Assembly (NCBI GenBank): GCA_023846275.1
Contig: CM043868.1
Span: forward strand, 19,315,755-19,379,754
From: Vanilla planifolia
Lineage: Eukaryota > Streptophyta > Magnoliopsida > Asparagales > Orchidaceae
DNA length: 64,000 bases
Direction of reading: 5' to 3'
A program made the translations under genes and the position numbers. The notes under the pieces are model-generated. The model saw only the letters and a list, made by a program, of their open reading frames with translations, was not told the DNA's origin and did no database searches. Of this stretch, positions 36,570 to 46,900 are shown piece by piece; within the stretch, counting starts at the first letter, position 1, and every line of letters begins with the position of its first letter.

Positions 36570-36728
36570 TTACATATATTTATATTTAAAAGGAAAAAAA
36601 CAAACTTCAATCCTCTTGCACAAATTTAATACATCATTGACTATGCTGTTTAAATGAGTCAGATCATCCCATTGGAAGCCCTCAATTCCCTCGAAGCACT
36701 TCCAAACATACTCATTTACAGTTGCCAT
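36570..36728 (-). CDS. Unidentified short ORF, possible first exon or gene relic (52 aa)
   Basis: ATG at 36728 to TAA at 36570. The frame begins MATVNEYVWKCFEGIEGFQW and continues with DDLTHLNSIVNDVLNLCKRI; this part has balanced, protein-like composition. The last dozen residues (FFPFKYKYM) look like read-through into AT-rich DNA, as if a real exon ended near the AAGAG before GATTGAAG. Just upstream, the minus strand at 36712-36951 is open in another frame, starts MSRLPGASLSERMQK and is followed by a donor-like GTGAGC. The two could be the start of a small spliced gene or a decayed one, divergent from the WRKY gene 1.2 kb away. I do not recognise a family. Confidence 0.3.
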   Translation of the reverse strand: MATVNEYVWKCFEGIEGFQWDDLTHLNSIVNDVLNLCKRIEVCFFPFKYKYM

Positions 36729-36959
36729 TGCGAAGGAGAGCTAAGCTGAAAAAATGCCTGGGAGTAGAAAGAAATTCCACTGCGTGACTTAGGTGAAGGT
36801 TTACAGCCATGCATCCTAAAATCCTTAGAACATGAGCGCATAGTTTGCACTTTGCAACACCCTTGATCGACGCAGTGGCTAGCAAATGCGCGCATAGTTT
36901 GCTCACCTTCTGCATCCGCTCAGAGAGTGAAGCGCCGGGAAGACGCGACATTAAGGAGA

Positions 36960-38040
36960 TTTAAAGCCAAAGTTAGACCAAATTTTGGATACAGCATTAA
37001 GGATATTTTCCAAATGCTGTTTAGTGTACGTTGTTAATGTGAAAGCCTTCCAGTGCAGGTGGTGTAGAGATGTTATTCTCTCTAAAAGATAATATATTTT
37101 GTAGATTATCTTTTAAATGATTTGATCCTATCGTTGACTCTCCAATAGAGAAATTTTACATCAAATGGGTGTCACATGTTATTTCGTCATTTTTTATTTT
37201 TATTTGTCTTAATATTAAATTCAATTGAGGTTTTAGAACTTATTCTTTCAACCCATTTATTTTCAGCACGTAGGTTCTCCTAAAATTACTTTAAAATTTA
37301 TTTTTATAGATAGTAAATTTTTGTCCTTGCCATGCCTCACTTCTCGCTGTTTTGATATTTTTTTATTCTATAATTAATTTGTTTTCTACTCATTGTTTTA
37401 TACAGTTAATTTTTTTTTTAAATTTCAAATCATAAAAAAAGACAAAATAATTTTACCAATTATCTTTGAAGTCTTCTTTTAAAAAAAAATTAAGGTTATG
37501 AATTATTAATAAGTTATATTTTGTACGGCGTTAATGTTAGAGTTCCAAATCAATCCATTAGAAAATAAACCCAATCTACGCAAATAAGTGTATCACATTC
37601 GCTAGTCATTCTTCGTCAACTATTGTACAAACGGCACGTTCTTACATCTGACATATATTAGTTTATTATTATTATTTTTTCCTGTTTAAAAAACTATTTT
37701 TTAAAGTGACTTTCATTCAAAATTTTGCTCATTTTATATTTAACAACTAATTAAAAAATTGGAATGAAAGTTTTTATATACAATTTTTTAAGGATTAGTT
37801 TGGTGAAATTCAAACAGATATTTTGTCAAAATTACAAGTCTTGTGCAATAGCCTGTTCAACTCCACCTTCAAATTGTCCATATGCTTTATAATATTATTT
37901 TAATAGTTTTAAAGATTTCTTATTTTTATAATATGTAGTTAATATAAAAATAACACTCGACCTTATAGAACTTTCAAACTTTTTGATCTGTTAAGCATGT
38001 CAAGCAATTGGTCACACAAGAATCACCTAATCTTTTTGGA
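36960..38040. other. Intergenic region upstream of the WRKY gene
   Basis: AT-rich DNA with no coding signal. The proximal promoter is listed separately. A TTGAC W-box core (minus strand) lies near 38000, within CATGTCAAGCAATTGGTCAC. Confidence 0.5.
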
Positions 38041-38042
38041 CG

Positions 38043-38102
38043 CCACGTCAGCAACCGCTCACATCTGGCACCCTTCCAGTACCTTCCTTTCCATTTATAA
38101 AT
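38043..38102 (+). promoter_or_regulatory. WRKY gene core promoter: ACGT/TGACG element and TATA box
   Basis: CCACGTCA (38043-38050; TGACGTGG on the other strand) is a TGACG/ACGT-core bZIP site of the kind bound by TGA factors. TTTATAAAT (38094-38102) is a good TATA box. Transcription would start near 38125, which excludes the ATG at 38101 as translation start and points to the in-frame ATG at 38152. The assignment is by motif and spacing only. Confidence 0.55.
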
Positions 38103-38151
38103 GCTCCCATGGTTCATGGCGGCCCTCTTGGAGGTCATAGATCGAAGCTCC

Positions 38152-39151
38152 ATGCTCTCTTCGTACCAGCTTTCGGATTTCTTCGATGGCGACGACAGAA
38201 ACTATTCGGCAGGTTTCTCCACCCGCCGACAGCCGGAGCACGAGGTGTACGACTACGCTAGTGTTGCGGACAGCCAACTCTTCCACGAATCGTTCCTCAG
38301 TTGCCCCACGAAACCGGCGAAGACGGAACCCAAGTGGGCATCGAAAGCCGACGAGCAGAGAACCGAGCAGCTTGCGATGTATGCACTATATTTAAATCAT
38401 ATGGAGCACTGCTTTCGATTATTTATGGTTCATTAAAATTGAGATTCAAACCTTGTTTAAAACTTATTTTATTTTATTTAATTAATACAGTAATGGAAAT
38501 GGGGAGAAGAGAAAAAGGGACAAGGCAGCGTTTAGGATCGGGTTCAGGACCAAATCGGAGGTAGAGATTATGGACGATGGATTCAAGTGGAGAAAGTACG
38601 GCAAGAAAGCAGTGAAAAATAGCCCCAGTCCGAGGTTTGTAAACTTGTCTGGTTGTTTATATTTGCAGAAAAAAAATATTTAAGCAAATTTTAAATCCTC
38701 ACTTACCCAAATTAATTATTTTCTTGTTCGACTTTTCCACCCAGTAATAATTAATCATCTAATTTGGAAACGTGATAAATTGGAATTGTTTATCCTTTAA
38801 TTACTTTCCACGGCGACTTCGACTGGATCCCGATCCTCAAACAAGTGAAGTCGCCATCAATTATTATATTTATGTTCTAAATAAATTGTACCTTAAGTCC
38901 TATCGGAAAGCTACGTTTCGGAAATATCAGTTTGTCGTACCGGTGAACCGTAGCATCTTGATGGTTTACGAGTGCCTGTTTCTGATTGCAGGAATTACTA
39001 CCGATGCACGAGTCCGTTCTGTGGAGTGAAGAAGAGAGTGGAGAGGGACCGAAACGATCCGAATTACGTGATAACGACCTATGAAGGGACGCATAACCAC
39101 GAGAATCCGGATTCCAATCGTCCTCCACGTTCTCGTACGAAGGGAAGATGA
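38152..39151 (+). CDS. Group IIc WRKY transcription factor with WRKYGKK heptapeptide (WRKY50/51-like), 3 exons
   Basis: Exons 38152-38378, 38491-38634 and 38992-39151 join in phase (227 + 144 + 160 nt) to 176 residues. An acidic/Ser-rich N-terminus ([15 protein letters not shown]) precedes a basic stretch [15 protein letters not shown] (possible nuclear localisation signal). The WRKY domain has WRKYGKK at 109-115 in [18 protein letters not shown], then a C2H2 finger C-X4-C (129, 134), X23, H-X-H (158, 160). The second intron splits the Arg codon before NYYRC, the conserved R-type intron position of this group. By family knowledge the Q-to-K heptapeptide changes DNA preference away from the canonical W box, and WRKY50/51 act in salicylate/jasmonate crosstalk. 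Alternative in-frame ATGs at 38116 (188 aa) and 38101 exist; the TATA position favours 38152. The tail after HNHEN is short and Arg-rich, and a frameshift is suspected (see findings). Confidence 0.94.
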
Positions 39152-39290
39152 TGTCCGCCATGACCTCCTCCTCCGCGTGTACTGGAAATTGGGCAGGGAG
39201 AGGACGATGCTGGGCTGCGCATTGAGTTCGACCGGGTTTATCGACGTAATTTTATTAAATGAATTTTTAAATGAAAAAACTAATGTAGAA
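39152..39290 (+). other. WRKY 3' region, still GC-rich and open in another frame
   Basis: The GC-rich, coding-like composition continues about 75 bp past the annotated stop, to a TGA at 39223-39225 in the frame one base earlier. This fits either a 3' UTR or a former C-terminal tail. Confidence 0.4.
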
Positions 39291-39991
39291 TAATTATCTC
39301 GGTTTGTAGATTAATAATTTTCAAATCTTCGGTTTAAGAGTTTCTTTTATGGGTTAAAATAATCACTTTACGCATGATATAATCATCTATGTACTTTTAC
39401 GTAAGGAAATAATTTAAAAAATATATAAGGTGGATAATATTTTATTTATAAATAAAAATCAGAATGAGTTGTAGTACAAATACATATATAGATAATATTA
39501 TTTTTAAAACACTAATAAAACATTATGTGAAAAATTTGCTAAAATTATGTAATATGATTTTGAAGTTTAGTTTTTTTTTTTTTCTTGGAATGTAAACCAA
39601 ATAAATGAATGTTGCTTTTTTTCATGAACTAAGTATGGACAAGAGTTAAAAAAGAAGTTTAAAATAGAAAATGGCTAAAGAATAAAAACACTTATAAATG
39701 CATTTGCTAAGTTAAATAGGGAAGAAATTAGAGAGATGATAGATCAAATTATTTGTTGAGACATGATAGGATTATGATATATACTTAACTAAAATTAGGC
39801 CTAACTTAATTTTTGTTGTTTGTTTATGTGCATAATTTTGATCAATTCTAAAAGTGTAACACTTAATTGTGATTAAAATAGTTTGTATTATTTAGTTAAT
39901 ACTCATAATTTAAGACTTTGGTTGTAACCTTCTGTCTTGTATTCAATATAATTTAATTTGTGTTTAAGCATATGTAATATTATTTGTAATG

Positions 39992-40275
39992 TTTAAAATG
40001 ATGAAATAAATCTTGTTAAGTTTATATTTTTTACATCTTAGTAATCTCAGATCATCCAAATTCTTAAAACTTAGCAGTCTTAGATTTTTTTTTTTTTTAC
40101 TTTTCTTTAATGTAATAACTCTAAATTATTTTTTCATTTAAAATGATGAAATAAAGCTTGGTAAATTTATATTTTTTAAGCCTTAATAATCTCAAATCAT
40201 TCAAATTCTTAAAACTTAGCAGTCTTAGATTTTTTACTTTTCTTAGGTGTAATAATTCTAAATGATTTTTTCCTT
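39992..40275. repeat. Tandem duplication, two copies, period 145 bp
   Basis: Copies at 39992-40136 and 40137-40275 share TTTAAAATGATGAAATAAA, TTTATATTTTTTA, CAAATTCTTAAAACTTAGCA and GTCTTAGATTTTTT. They differ mainly in the length of a T run. Confidence 0.88.
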
Positions 40276-43200
40276 TAACCTATGACAATTATAATATTCA
40301 AATTATTGAAATAAAGTTAGATATATTTTGAAAAATAATTTAATATTTTTAAAAAATTATAAATACAAATATATCAAAATTGGGTAAATATATAATTTTA
40401 AGAGAAAAGAAGTCAATTTGAGTTTAAACTCTTCCGAACAGACCTCCTTGCTATGAATGAGTTGTCATCAACAAAAAAAGCCATCAAGTGGCCAAATGAA
40501 ATCTAAACAATAGATTTTTAAAATATAGTATTAAAGTTTTTCTAAACTAACTCTATTAGCTATAAATAAAGCCCAAATTTATATCAAAGGCAATTGCCAA
40601 TGTCCTCTCCAAAGGATCTAATATTTGGTCACTAATGGTAATGGTTGTTGTCAAAATTTGAAAAGAGAAGTTAGGAAAATAGAAAATTATATGAAAATAA
40701 GGAGAAACTAATGGTCATCTTTGAGATATATGAAACTTGAGTAAAAAACTATTTTATTATAGGTTTTTAAAATTTATATTTTGTTCACATTAATTATTTT
40801 TTAATGTTGTATGCATAAATTGAAATGATGAAAAATAATTCTAAAAGGCATGAATTAGGATGAATTACTATGCCGTTCAATTAAGTTAGAATTATGATAT
40901 TTAACTTTCCCAGATAACATATTTTTGTGTATTGATAATAAAATCACTTTATTTAAATGTAATGATAGAAGTGGACATTTTTTATATAAGTTGTCATTTT
41001 CTATATAAGCAACTAGTGCATAATTTATCATAAGTGCTAGTTTTTATTGCCTAAAATATTTAAAATTACTTTTCTTTTGTTCAGAACTTCATTTTTCTTT
41101 TTATTACTTCATTTCTATCTTTTAAAACATAATATGTTGGCCCTAACATATTCCAAGTCATGTATAACATATTATATGTTGGGCCTGACGTATTGTAAAT
41201 CAAATTTGGACGTAAGACATACAATTCTTGAGTAAAAGAGTGTTTTAGCCACTTTTTTTCCTCTCCTCACCTATGGTATGTTTATTCCAACATATTATAT
41301 ATTGTGTTTGATGTATTATACATTCTATACTTAATGTATTGTTTGTCAAATTTCAAATATATTATACATGATTTATGGAATAAAATGGAACAATTGTTTA
41401 TTTTTTCTTCCTAATTCTTTTTTAAAATAAAATCTATTTGAAGTAAAACAACACATCACTTATAAGAACTCAGATGAAGAAAATAACTATCAAAGTCTTA
41501 CTTCAATAAATCTTTTCATGTTACAATTGATCCAAAGCTTTTCAAATATCTTGTTTCTCAAGATGTCCATGATCTTGTTTGTTTCTACTCTTATGTTTTC
41601 CATTTTCTCCTTCTGCTTCTTCTTCTTCATGATGTATTCTTTTCCCCAACCAATTAAGCTCACTCTCCCAACTCAAGATAAGTTCAAAGCTCATCCTTAT
41701 CTTTTAAATAAAACAAAATCTAATCATTGTTATTAATATTTAAAAGCTTATAATAATTCTAATTAATTCTAAAAATATATAAATCAAATTCCAATAAATT
41801 AATCATAAAAAGCTCTTTCCAATGTTATGCTTAACCCACAATTCTAAAATATTTTATAAATTAACACTTTTTTTAGATTTTATAAAAAGTGAATATGTTA
41901 AATACGTATATGAGAATTGTCAAAATATCTTTTTTGAAAATGAAAATATTAGTATTATATTTTTAAATATATGTATTTATCATATTATATCTTATTTATC
42001 AGAAATTATAAATTCAGCCTACTTCACTTTCGATAATGGAGGTTCAATATATTGCCAGTAGAAGTCGTGCACGAATTTTTTTTTTAGCTTGAGTAGTAAA
42101 TTTGGGATTTTTTAAATGCAACTTCAATGTGATATTTAGAACTAAGCATATAAAAATTTATCACATTTTATGTGAAGTCATGTTAAAAGTGGTTATATAT
42201 CAGTAAAATATGTTTTCATTGAAAACAATTAATAAATAGTTTTTGCCAAAATTTTATTTATAAAAAGATTTTATTAAATTAAGAGAACTTGTATAGCCAT
42301 TATTAAAATAATTTTAAGCTATCGAAGCTCCATTTGATATTATCAAAGGAGGATAATAAGAAAGTTTTGGCTTATTAACTTATATGATATATTCATTATA
42401 GTTCTATGTTCTATTGTTAGAGAGTCTTAGGTTTTTGATATACAATTATTTAAAAATACATGTATATTTATGATATTAATATTATAGGCATAATTAAAAA
42501 GAGAATTTAAAGGTTGAATTACTAGTTTAAACATTATAAAAACTAAAGTACCAATATTATATTTAAAAAAATTCGTTGAGCGAATACAATGTTGACATAT
42601 TTGGATTTTTTTGATTTTTTTCAATTTCTTTTTATTTTTATTTTTTATTTTCTTTATAATTTAGTTTTTCCATTTTTATAATTATTAAATTCTTTCTAAG
42701 ATAAAGACTAGCTAACCTACTCCCATGAAGTGATTGATTCTAATACTTTATTCATAATTCATTGCTATGCATAATTTTTTTAGCCCTCAAAGTTATAAAA
42801 TTTTTTATATCTTATTTGTGCTAATATTTTATTACATTGATCCCATTTTATTTTCATTTTAAATAAAACACTCATCCTAACAAAGAACAATTTCATGTTA
42901 TAATTTTCTTAAAATAATATTGCACTTTTTGTTTTTAAGAACTAGATTTTAAAAGATTAATTTATCATCTTAAAACAATCATCCATCAAAATGATTTTTT
43001 AAGATAAAGAATTCTTTTGGAATTTTGAAACAACTATTTCATGGAGATGAGCTTAGACCAAATGATGCCAAGCAAACAAAAAAATTACTCTACTCAATGT
43101 GACTATTTCTAAATTAAAAGGAAACAAAATGGGTTAAAACAATAAAATTAACCAGAAAATGATAAATGAAGAGATCACAAACTCACGAATAATTCCATAA

Positions 43201-43430
43201 TGACATTTTTTGGAGGTTTAAATAAGCAAGAAAGCACTTTAAAAAGCAAGAAGCAAACACCAACATTCCCAAATCCTTCAAAGTATGTTATTAATTTGAG
43301 TTGTAACAACATATGATAACAAATAACATGAATAGTTTCTAAAACTAATGGTGGATCTGACTAGGGTAATCTCATCGTAATTCCCTTGAACAAACATAAA
43401 TCCCAAATTGACATAAGATCAAAGTTTACA
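40276..43430. other. AT-rich intergenic DNA
   Basis: Apart from the short motif near 41.2 kb, no gene or element was recognised on either strand. Confidence 0.5.
41120..41380. repeat. Short degenerate tandem motif around ATATTATATGTTGG
   Basis: ATAATATGTTGGCCCTAACATATT and ATATTATATGTTGGGCCTGACGTATT lie about 38 bp apart (encoding NMLALTYSKS and YMLGLTYCKS in one frame). A third weaker copy (ACATATTATATATTGTGTTTGATG) is near 41288. The words are partly palindromic. Confidence 0.45.
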
Positions 43431-43433
43431 AAT

Positions 43434-43453
43434 GAGAGAGAGAGAGAGAGAGA
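43434..43453. repeat. (GA)n microsatellite
   Basis: A GA run of about 20 bp, directly visible. Confidence 0.9.
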
Positions 43454-43717
43454 TGGCCTAGGATGAGGCCTCAGGTGGTCGGGCAAAATTGCTCAACATC
43501 AAACTCTCATGTCAATTGCTTGGTGCAAAGGTTTGTGTAAACAATCTTTCAACGTAGAATGAACTTGTCAACAAGATTATATAATATAATTGTTTAAAGT
43601 GCATAGAAAAGAAAATAGAAAGTAAGGAAAACATAAAAAACATAAAGAAAGGCTATGAATACAGGGATAATCAATAAAAAAAAAATGTTACTGAAGTTCA
43701 TGCGGACCCAATGCAAA

Positions 43718-43718
<1 letters not shown>

Positions 43719-43749
<31 letters not shown>
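43719..43749. repeat. Poly(A) tract of about 31 bp
   Basis: A near-pure A run about 160 bp beyond the DUF1475 stop codon (poly-T on the gene's own strand). It may be a simple repeat or the tail of a retroposed fragment; no target-site duplication was identified. Confidence 0.85.
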
Positions 43750-43751
<2 letters not shown>

Positions 43752-43908
43752 GAAAATGAAGACAAAAAAGAAAGCATAGAAAATAAACATACATAATTGT
43801 CACTTATTTTACCATACATTTTACTAAAATTTTTGTATGTACATGGGGCCAAAGGACAAATCTTATGTCCCGTTCAGAATGGTTGAGCTACAAGTTTAAA
43901 TGAGTCGA

Positions 43909-46900
43909 TCATTCCGATGGTGAATCTCCAGATTGCTTGCGGTGAGAGTCAAGCAAGGCATGATAAAATGGACCTCTAGTCGAGACTTTGAAAAGCTGAA
44001 CGACGATGTATGCACAAGTAGCAATACTGTAATACGTTAAAAGAAGGCAGAAGCAAAAGTTCCATTATACATAGCGAAAAAGTTGATCGAAAAACTTTAT
44101 TAAGACAAGTTGTTAATGTCACCCTCATCAAAAGAAAGATACCATCAATCAAATTTTATCAGGATTCATCCATTTGAAACGCACGTAGAGCATTCTAACA
44201 GTTAAAAGAGTAAAGCAGCAGCAGATCCCATCAACTTATAGATGGTGATAAGTAGAATAATAATAGTATTGTCCATTATGTTGCTTGCCAAGATGAGCTC
44301 ATATATTACCAAAGACAAATGACATATAAACTTAATTCATTTACCAAACAGATATATTCTCAAGTTTAAAACTCGCTTATCGCATTCCAGAGAATTCAAT
44401 CATGATGGGTAATGTTCATCACCATGCAGATTTCTCTGCCATTAGAGACCAAATCAAAGAAAGGCAATAAGGATGAGAATTGAGCAGAGGGAGAGGGACG
44501 AGCCAAGAGGCAACACAAGGCGACATTACAACCCAGGTTTGTTTGCAATGCAGCTGTGGCAAGGGATTTGGCTTCATCGTATTCCACAAAGGACAAGAAA
44601 AGGAGAAGGCAGTGTTACAGCTTTGGTCAAATGGGAGGAATAAAATTAATTCAAAATTACATGTAAGCACAACCTATATTAGAAATGAAGGTTAACTTCT
44701 CATGTAATAAATAATCACCTATTGAACAAACGCCTTTCATTGCTTGTCTCTAAAATGCTTACTAGTTTTTTTTTTCTTTCAACTTTATGTGTAGATTTTA
44801 TAACCATTGAGGTGCCAAATTGCATTCACTAGAGAGCTCATTTCAAGTTGGAGGTATATATTTCTAAGGAGGAAGAAACTTTTCTATGTTACCCTCGGTT
44901 CATGTTGAATACAACAGATTACAAGGTGGTAATAAACAAGAAATTCTTTTGATCTTTTTAACAATAGCTTCAGTAATGGCCATACTTATATTTTGAACAA
45001 GTTTAATCAATTAATATCATAAAAGCTCATGAAGCAATTAACAGCGAAAAAATATCTGGGAAATTCCTCACTTGATCCACTAAAAATGGTCATGCATACA
45101 CCGAGCAGATGCCCTTTTACTCGTTTTTATGTTTGTTGGGAAGTAGAGCAACACTATTTAATCTCTTCTGCAATGAACGATGCTTCTAAGACATTTTATC
45201 CATTGAAATAAAAGAATATTTAGTTTTAGAACCTACAACAGTCTCAATTCATTTTTATAAATTGTGCGTTTTGACCCATTTTTATGTAAAATGAAAGAAG
45301 CTCGATCATGAAAACCACAAATCAACAAAAACATAATAAAGTATAAAAAGAAAATAAAAACAAAAAATAAACATTGAAAACTAGCTGAAATGGAAAAACT
45401 ATCTTGTTTGTGATGCATTTCAAAAAGTACACTAACTTTTGAACCTAGCTGTAGGCACAAGAGAGGTGATGAGCATAAGAGTAGATGAAATGAGCTTTCT
45501 TTTAGCATTTTTCTTGAGGTCCTGAATTTCTAATCCTTTCATATGAGCAAAGTCACAATTAATATAGAAAAACTTGGTCTAACAAAACAAAAAAAATATA
45601 TATATAAGTTGGGCAAATGGGAAATCATGACCTAACAAGACAAAATCTCATTAAACAAGCTAATAAAACCTTTTTGTAAAATAGCCCAAAAATAACTCTT
45701 CAAAGAGAAATTGTTGCTATGGTTACCATTTTGCATTCATGAACGCTGGTTTATATTTGAGCCAAAAAATTGACAAGTTGACTATGACTTTCTGAAAACA
45801 TTTTATATTTAATGGTGATGAAATATTCTCTACCTATAAGATAACACAACACCTTTATTAATACTTATGACTCTTCAAAGAGAAATTGTTGCTATGGTTA
45901 CCATTGTGCTTTATATTTGAGCCAAAAAATTGATAAATTGACTATGACTTTCTGAAAACATTTTATATTTAATGGTGATGAAATATTCTATACCTATAAG
46001 ATAACAAAACACCTTTATTAATACTTATGACCCATATTGGTTAGCATACTATACTTACAATCATAAATTGGTAATTGTTGTCTTTGCCTTATTATGAATT
46101 TGTACAAGTAATATGGCCTTGCATTTATAATATGTACAACATATTGTCCTACAGCTCATATTAGCCTACAAGATATAATATGCCCATTTACCACCAATAT
46201 TATGCTTGCTAAAAATAACAATTTGGTTAGTCATCCATATTACACTTGGAGATGCAAGAGACATACCATAAATAAATAGACTATTTCAAGCAATATACAA
46301 TACCTAGATAGCTAGGAAGACACAACCATTTGTTTGGGTTAATGTTGGTCCTTTAACTCATCAAATGTGTCATTATGTGAGCCTATAGTTCCAAAGGCAT
46401 TAATTAATATGTGACAATATAAATAAATATTTAGGTAACGATATCTTTTTTACTTCTTAATGTTTGGTAAGAAGTGAACGTGAGACGTTTCTCCAATCTT
46501 CTATGTATTTTTTCTACCACAACCAACATCTATGGAAGGCATGTTAGACGCTCATCGAAGATTCACTGAAAAGCATCTTAAAAAGGCTAGTTATATAGGA
46601 GAGATGCCAATGGTTAGAATTGATGAAGGCCCCCTTTTGTCTTTATACAATTTGTGAATTCAATATTTGATGAAGACATCTTGTTGAACTTAAGAGTCAT
46701 TGAGGAAAGAAAAGACTAGATTGACTGAGAATGAAGATGTATGATCCAAAGCATAACCCATTGTTATGGAGGAATCCAGGAGAGGAAGACAAAGATACCT
46801 TAACCTACAGACAAAAAACTATGAGGTAAAAAAAACAAAGAAAAAAAGAGATAAGAGAAGAAATGAATTAGATAAAAGAGGACATACACCCAACTCTCAA

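Noticed and set aside
38101-38151. Upstream in-frame ATGs of the WRKY gene at 38101 and 38116 as start
   Set aside because: They overlap, or lie within about 20 bp of, the TATA box and so probably precede the transcription start. The ATG at 38152 is preferred, though 38116 cannot be excluded.
43594-43803. Phe-rich minus-strand frame
   Set aside because: A translation of the poly(A)/poly(T) tract; compositional artefact.
44396-44670. Two overlapping minus-strand frames of 66 and 83 codons
   Set aside because: No recognised motif, the frames overlap each other, and no splice phase is compatible with the adjacent DUF1475 exon.
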